Position numbers and translations under genes: made by a program
Notes under the pieces: model-generated
The model's input: the letters and a program-made list of their open reading frames with translations, nothing else
Told to the model about the DNA's origin: nothing
The model's database searches: none
From: Leuconostoc litchii
GTDB taxonomy: Bacteria > Bacillota > Bacilli > Lactobacillales > Lactobacillaceae
DNA: 64,000 nt
Assembly (NCBI RefSeq): GCF_008107645.1
Contig: NZ_SDGY01000005.1
Span: 62,001-126,000, forward strand
Direction of reading: 5' to 3'
In this document: piece by piece, positions 61,763 to 64,000 of the stretch
Position numbering within the stretch: the first letter of the stretch is position 1
Layout of the letters: every line of letters begins with the position of its first letter

Positions 61763-62403
61763 TGAGTTTACTGCAAAATAATTTCCCAACGTTCCTGCAA
61801 GGATTTGGCTATACTTTATTATCAAGTATTATTGCACTAATCATTTCCATGATTTTGGGCACATTCTTTGCTATTTTACAAATTTTGCCACAAAAATGGG
61901 CGCAAAAAATTGGTAATGTATATGTGCAAGTATTTCGCAACATTCCATTATTAATTATTACCTTCTTCTTCTTCCTAGTTGTTGCTAAGGTTATCCCAAT
62001 GAATGGGTTTGCAGCTGGAACTATCGCATTATCATTATATACATCAGCTTTTATTGCTGAAACAGTTCGTGCGGGTATCCTCTCTGTTGATAATGGACAA
62101 ATGGAAGGGGCGCGTGCAAATGGTCTATCTTTTGGTCAAAGTATGCGTTACATTATCTTACCACAAGCATTCAAAATCGCCTTGCCTTCACTAGGTAATC
62201 AGTTTATCAATTTGGTTAAAAATTCATCAATTTTGGCCTTTGTTGGTGGTCTAGACTTAATGTATCAAGGAAATATGGTGGCTGCTACTACATTTGATAC
62301 ATTCACCACGTATATAGTGGTGGCAATCTTTTATCTTGTGATTACATTACCACTAAGTTATTACATGCAAAATCTTGAACGTAGACTAAAACACGCAGCA
62401 TAA
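61762..62403 (+). CDS. Amino acid ABC transporter permease (HisM/GlnP type), first
   Basis: Membrane subunit of 213 residues with five hydrophobic segments. The family coupling motif is visible in EGARANGLSFGQ at about 114-125, with the preceding AETVRAGIL. Its ATG shares one base with the glnH stop codon (TAATG), showing translational coupling. Together with the next gene it forms the heterodimeric channel. Confidence 0.92.
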   Translation: MSLLQNNFPTFLQGFGYTLLSSIIALIISMILGTFFAILQILPQKWAQKIGNVYVQVFRNIPLLIITFFFFLVVAKVIPMNGFAAGTIALSLYTSAFIAETVRAGILSVDNGQMEGARANGLSFGQSMRYIILPQAFKIALPSLGNQFINLVKNSSILAFVGGLDLMYQGNMVAATTFDTFTTYIVVAIFYLVITLPLSYYMQNLERRLKHAA

Positions 62404-62413
62404 GGAGGACAGT

Positions 62414-63073
62414 ATGGTTACATTAGGAATTTTTGACGCCTTTACACCGCAAAACGTCCAATATTTGTTGGGTGGATTAGGCGTTACAGTTGGCGTATCA
62501 GTTATATCGGTTATCTTAAGTTTCATTGCTGGTTCAATAATTGGCATTGTTCAGTTTGAGCGGATTCCATATTTTTCTACATTCGTTGGTACAATTAATA
62601 ATATTATTCGTAATTTACCATTATTGTTAATTATTTTCTTCGTCTATTTTGCGCTACCCAAACTTGGTATTCACTTACCAATATTCTGGGCGACAGTCGT
62701 TGCAATGAGTACATTTGAATCATCGATGCTTGCTGAAATTGTACGCGGTGGTTTAGAATCTATTGATAAGGGACAATTTGAAGGCGCCCGTGCAAATGGA
62801 CTAACGAATATTCAAACAATGGTTTATATTGTTTTGCCACAAGCGTATAAGAAAATGATTCCACCAATTATTTCACAATTGATTTCATTGGTTAAAGATA
62901 CAAGCCTTGCAATGGGTATTGTCTTATCAGAAATGACATACCGTGGGCAAATTGTATATGCTCAAAATTCCACTTATATTATTCCGGTTTTGATTGCAAT
63001 TACATTGGTTTACTTCTTGTTGAATTATGGCCTATCGTTAATTGCTAAGTGGTTTGATCGCCGATTAGCTTAA
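62414..63073 (+). CDS. Amino acid ABC transporter permease (HisM/GlnP type), second
   Basis: Second permease subunit of 219 residues with five hydrophobic segments and the same motif (EGARANGLTNIQ at about 116-127). AAGGAGG precedes the ATG by seven bases, ten bases after the first permease gene. It ends the operon; a long nested hairpin follows. Confidence 0.92.
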   Translation: MVTLGIFDAFTPQNVQYLLGGLGVTVGVSVISVILSFIAGSIIGIVQFERIPYFSTFVGTINNIIRNLPLLLIIFFVYFALPKLGIHLPIFWATVVAMSTFESSMLAEIVRGGLESIDKGQFEGARANGLTNIQTMVYIVLPQAYKKMIPPIISQLISLVKDTSLAMGIVLSEMTYRGQIVYAQNSTYIIPVLIAITLVYFLLNYGLSLIAKWFDRRLA

Positions 63074-63093
63074 AGGCATTTATCATTTTTAAT

Positions 63094-63187
63094 AAAAGTA
63101 TGATTTTTTCTTAGAGAATAAGCTTTACATTTGATGTGAAGCGTTTAATATTATTCTCTATAAACTTAAAAAATCATACTTTTTTTA
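63094..63187 (+). terminator. 90-base nested hairpin, terminator of the glutamine operon
   Basis: Outer arms 63094-63109 and 63168-63183 pair over 16 perfect bases (AAAAGTATGATTTTTT and complement) and end in T. Inside, AGAGAATAA (63113-63121) pairs perfectly with TTATTCTCT (63151-63159), and GCTTTACA (63122-63129) with TGTGAAGC (63135-63142) with one G-U. It is far larger than an ordinary terminator. Confidence 0.7.
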
Positions 63188-63424
63188 TTTTATTCTTAAC
63201 CTAATCAATTTATTAATGTAGCAAAAATTAGAAATTTAAAAATAATAATAGGATTTTTAGCATATAAAGTTGCTGTAATGGTCTATTTTGTTAGTATTCC
63301 TAACATTTTTTAAAATTGCAACAAAATATTAAACTCTAATATAAATGAGTTGCAAATGAGAAAACGACGTGGTAAACTAAAAATCATTAATACACTAAAA
63401 AGTATATCGGGAGGATATATCTTC
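63188..63424. other. Upstream region of the OppA-like gene
   Basis: AT-rich, no open frame with a ribosome binding site. GGTAAACTAAAA near 63371 may hold the -10 region. The ribosome binding site GGGAGG lies at about 63409-63415. Confidence 0.5.
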
Positions 63425-64000
63425 ATGGATACATGGAAAAAATGGGCGATTGGTGCGGCCGTTGTGGTTGTTGCCGGTGCTGGAACGCGCGCAGCTGGTC
63501 TCTGGGGCGGTTCAAACGGTTCTGATAAAGATACGCTTAACCTCACATTTCCAACACCGATTCAGACGTTGGACATATCAAAAAATACAGACCAATATTC
63601 TGGTACAGTTATTGGTAATACAGGATCTAACCTATTACGCGTCAATGCTAAAGGTAAGACGGTTCCTGATTTGGCAAAATCCGTTAAAGTCTCTAAAGAT
63701 GGGTTAACTTATACTGCAACACTTAGAAGTGGGTTGAAGTATTCTGATGGTTCAAAATTAACTGCCGAAGATTTTGTGTATTCATGGCAACGTATTGTGA
63801 ATCCTAAGACTGCTTCTCAATACGCCTATCTATCATCCGGTGTGAAAAACGCTGATGCGATTGTAGCTGGTAAGGAAGATGTAAAAAACCTCGGTGTTAA
63901 GGCTGACGGCAATAAGGTTGTCTTTACGTTAGAACGACCATTACCGCAATTTGAATATTTGCTAACTTTTGCTAACTTTATGCCACAAAAGCAAAGCTTT
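63425..64000 (+). CDS. Peptide ABC transporter substrate-binding protein OppA-like, partial
   Basis: The first 192 codons of an SBP_bac_5 oligopeptide-binding protein; the gene runs off the window. After an N-terminal hydrophobic segment (WAIGAAVVVVAGAGTRAAG) the mature part reads TPIQTLDISKNTDQYS, PDLAKSVKVSKDGLTYTATLR and YSDGSKLTAEDFVYSW, all typical of OppA. There is no lipobox cysteine after the hydrophobic segment, unlike most Gram-positive OppA lipoproteins. GGGAGG lies ten bases before the ATG. Confidence 0.9.
   Translation, partial: MDTWKKWAIGAAVVVVAGAGTRAAGLWGGSNGSDKDTLNLTFPTPIQTLDISKNTDQYSGTVIGNTGSNLLRVNAKGKTVPDLAKSVKVSKDGLTYTATLRSGLKYSDGSKLTAEDFVYSWQRIVNPKTASQYAYLSSGVKNADAIVAGKEDVKNLGVKADGNKVVFTLERPLPQFEYLLTFANFMPQKQSF

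Noticed and set aside
1-64000. CRISPR arrays, tRNA or rRNA genes, intact insertion sequences or prophage
   Set aside because: I looked for regular direct repeats, tRNA-like GGTTCGAATCC arms, transposase motifs and phage modules and saw none.

Overview
The window looks like chromosome from a heterofermentative lactic acid bacterium of the Leuconostoc group. The DNA is AT-rich and low-GC Gram-positive in style (strong GGAGG ribosome binding sites, sigma-A type promoters, T-box and lysine riboswitch leaders). It carries a single large xylulose-5-phosphate/fructose-6-phosphate phosphoketolase, the Firmicute rpsF-ssb-rpsR-gdpP-rplI-dnaB cluster, the walRK-yycHI-htrA-rlmH cluster, and Lactobacillales-type ECF and glutamine ABC transporters. 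The genus assignment is inference from gene content; no 16S gene is present. Nearly all genes are on the + strand, as expected near an origin.

Layout. 1-3.9 kb: tail of a sugar ABC transporter operon (MalG-type permease, LacI regulator, esterase, MsmK-type ATPase). 4-8.6 kb: amino acid permease divergent from a LysR regulator, then a 14-helix drug exporter with a PadR regulator. 8.6-12 kb: the accessory part, with decayed genes, two unrecognised small genes (the first apparently frameshifted), a small membrane protein, a truncated XRE fragment and a four-helix membrane protein. 12-19.6 kb: recQ, then a T-box controlled operon of a SAM hydrolase/adenosyltransferase family protein plus an ECF transporter, ending with a PepV-like dipeptidase. 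19.6-25.2 kb: rpsF-ssb-rpsR behind an SOS-box promoter, gdpP, rplI, dnaB. 25.5-29.2 kb: secreted 5'-nucleotidase, membrane metalloprotease, YbaK deacylase, GntR/UTRA regulator. 29.5-33.1 kb: phosphoketolase, and convergent to it an ABC ATPase gene followed by a free-standing leader-peptide/attenuator-like RNA. 33.4-39.3 kb: ilvB-ilvN-ilvC-ilvA, a RidA deaminase and a LeuB-like protein that seems to have lost its active site. 39.3-41.9 kb: HAD phosphatase, thiol peroxidase, prs. 41.9-49.1 kb: walR-walK-yycH-yycI-htrA, a DnaA-box-rich gap, rlmH. 49.1-52.5 kb: YhgE/Pip-type membrane protein with an Rrf2 regulator, NnrE. 52.5-60 kb: lysine riboswitch, alr, asd, a DUF218 protein and a heterodimeric ABC exporter. 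60-64 kb: glutamine-type ABC transporter, then the start of an OppA-like protein cut by the window end.

How the genes work together. The core is ordinary housekeeping: replication, ribosome, wall homeostasis by WalRK, c-di-AMP turnover, branched-chain amino acid synthesis and phosphoketolase fermentation. The unusual material is mostly small and non-coding: (i) an orphan BCAA-rich leader peptide with alternating hairpins at 32.1-32.3 kb; (ii) a repeated 'hairpin + CGTACATA' module just after stop codons in four operons; (iii) start regions where a hairpin lies between the Shine-Dalgarno and the start codon (walK, alr); (iv) a dense DnaA-box cluster between htrA and rlmH; (v) a structured leader that can hide the ribosome binding site of glnQ. 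All structures were read by eye and have not been folded or searched.
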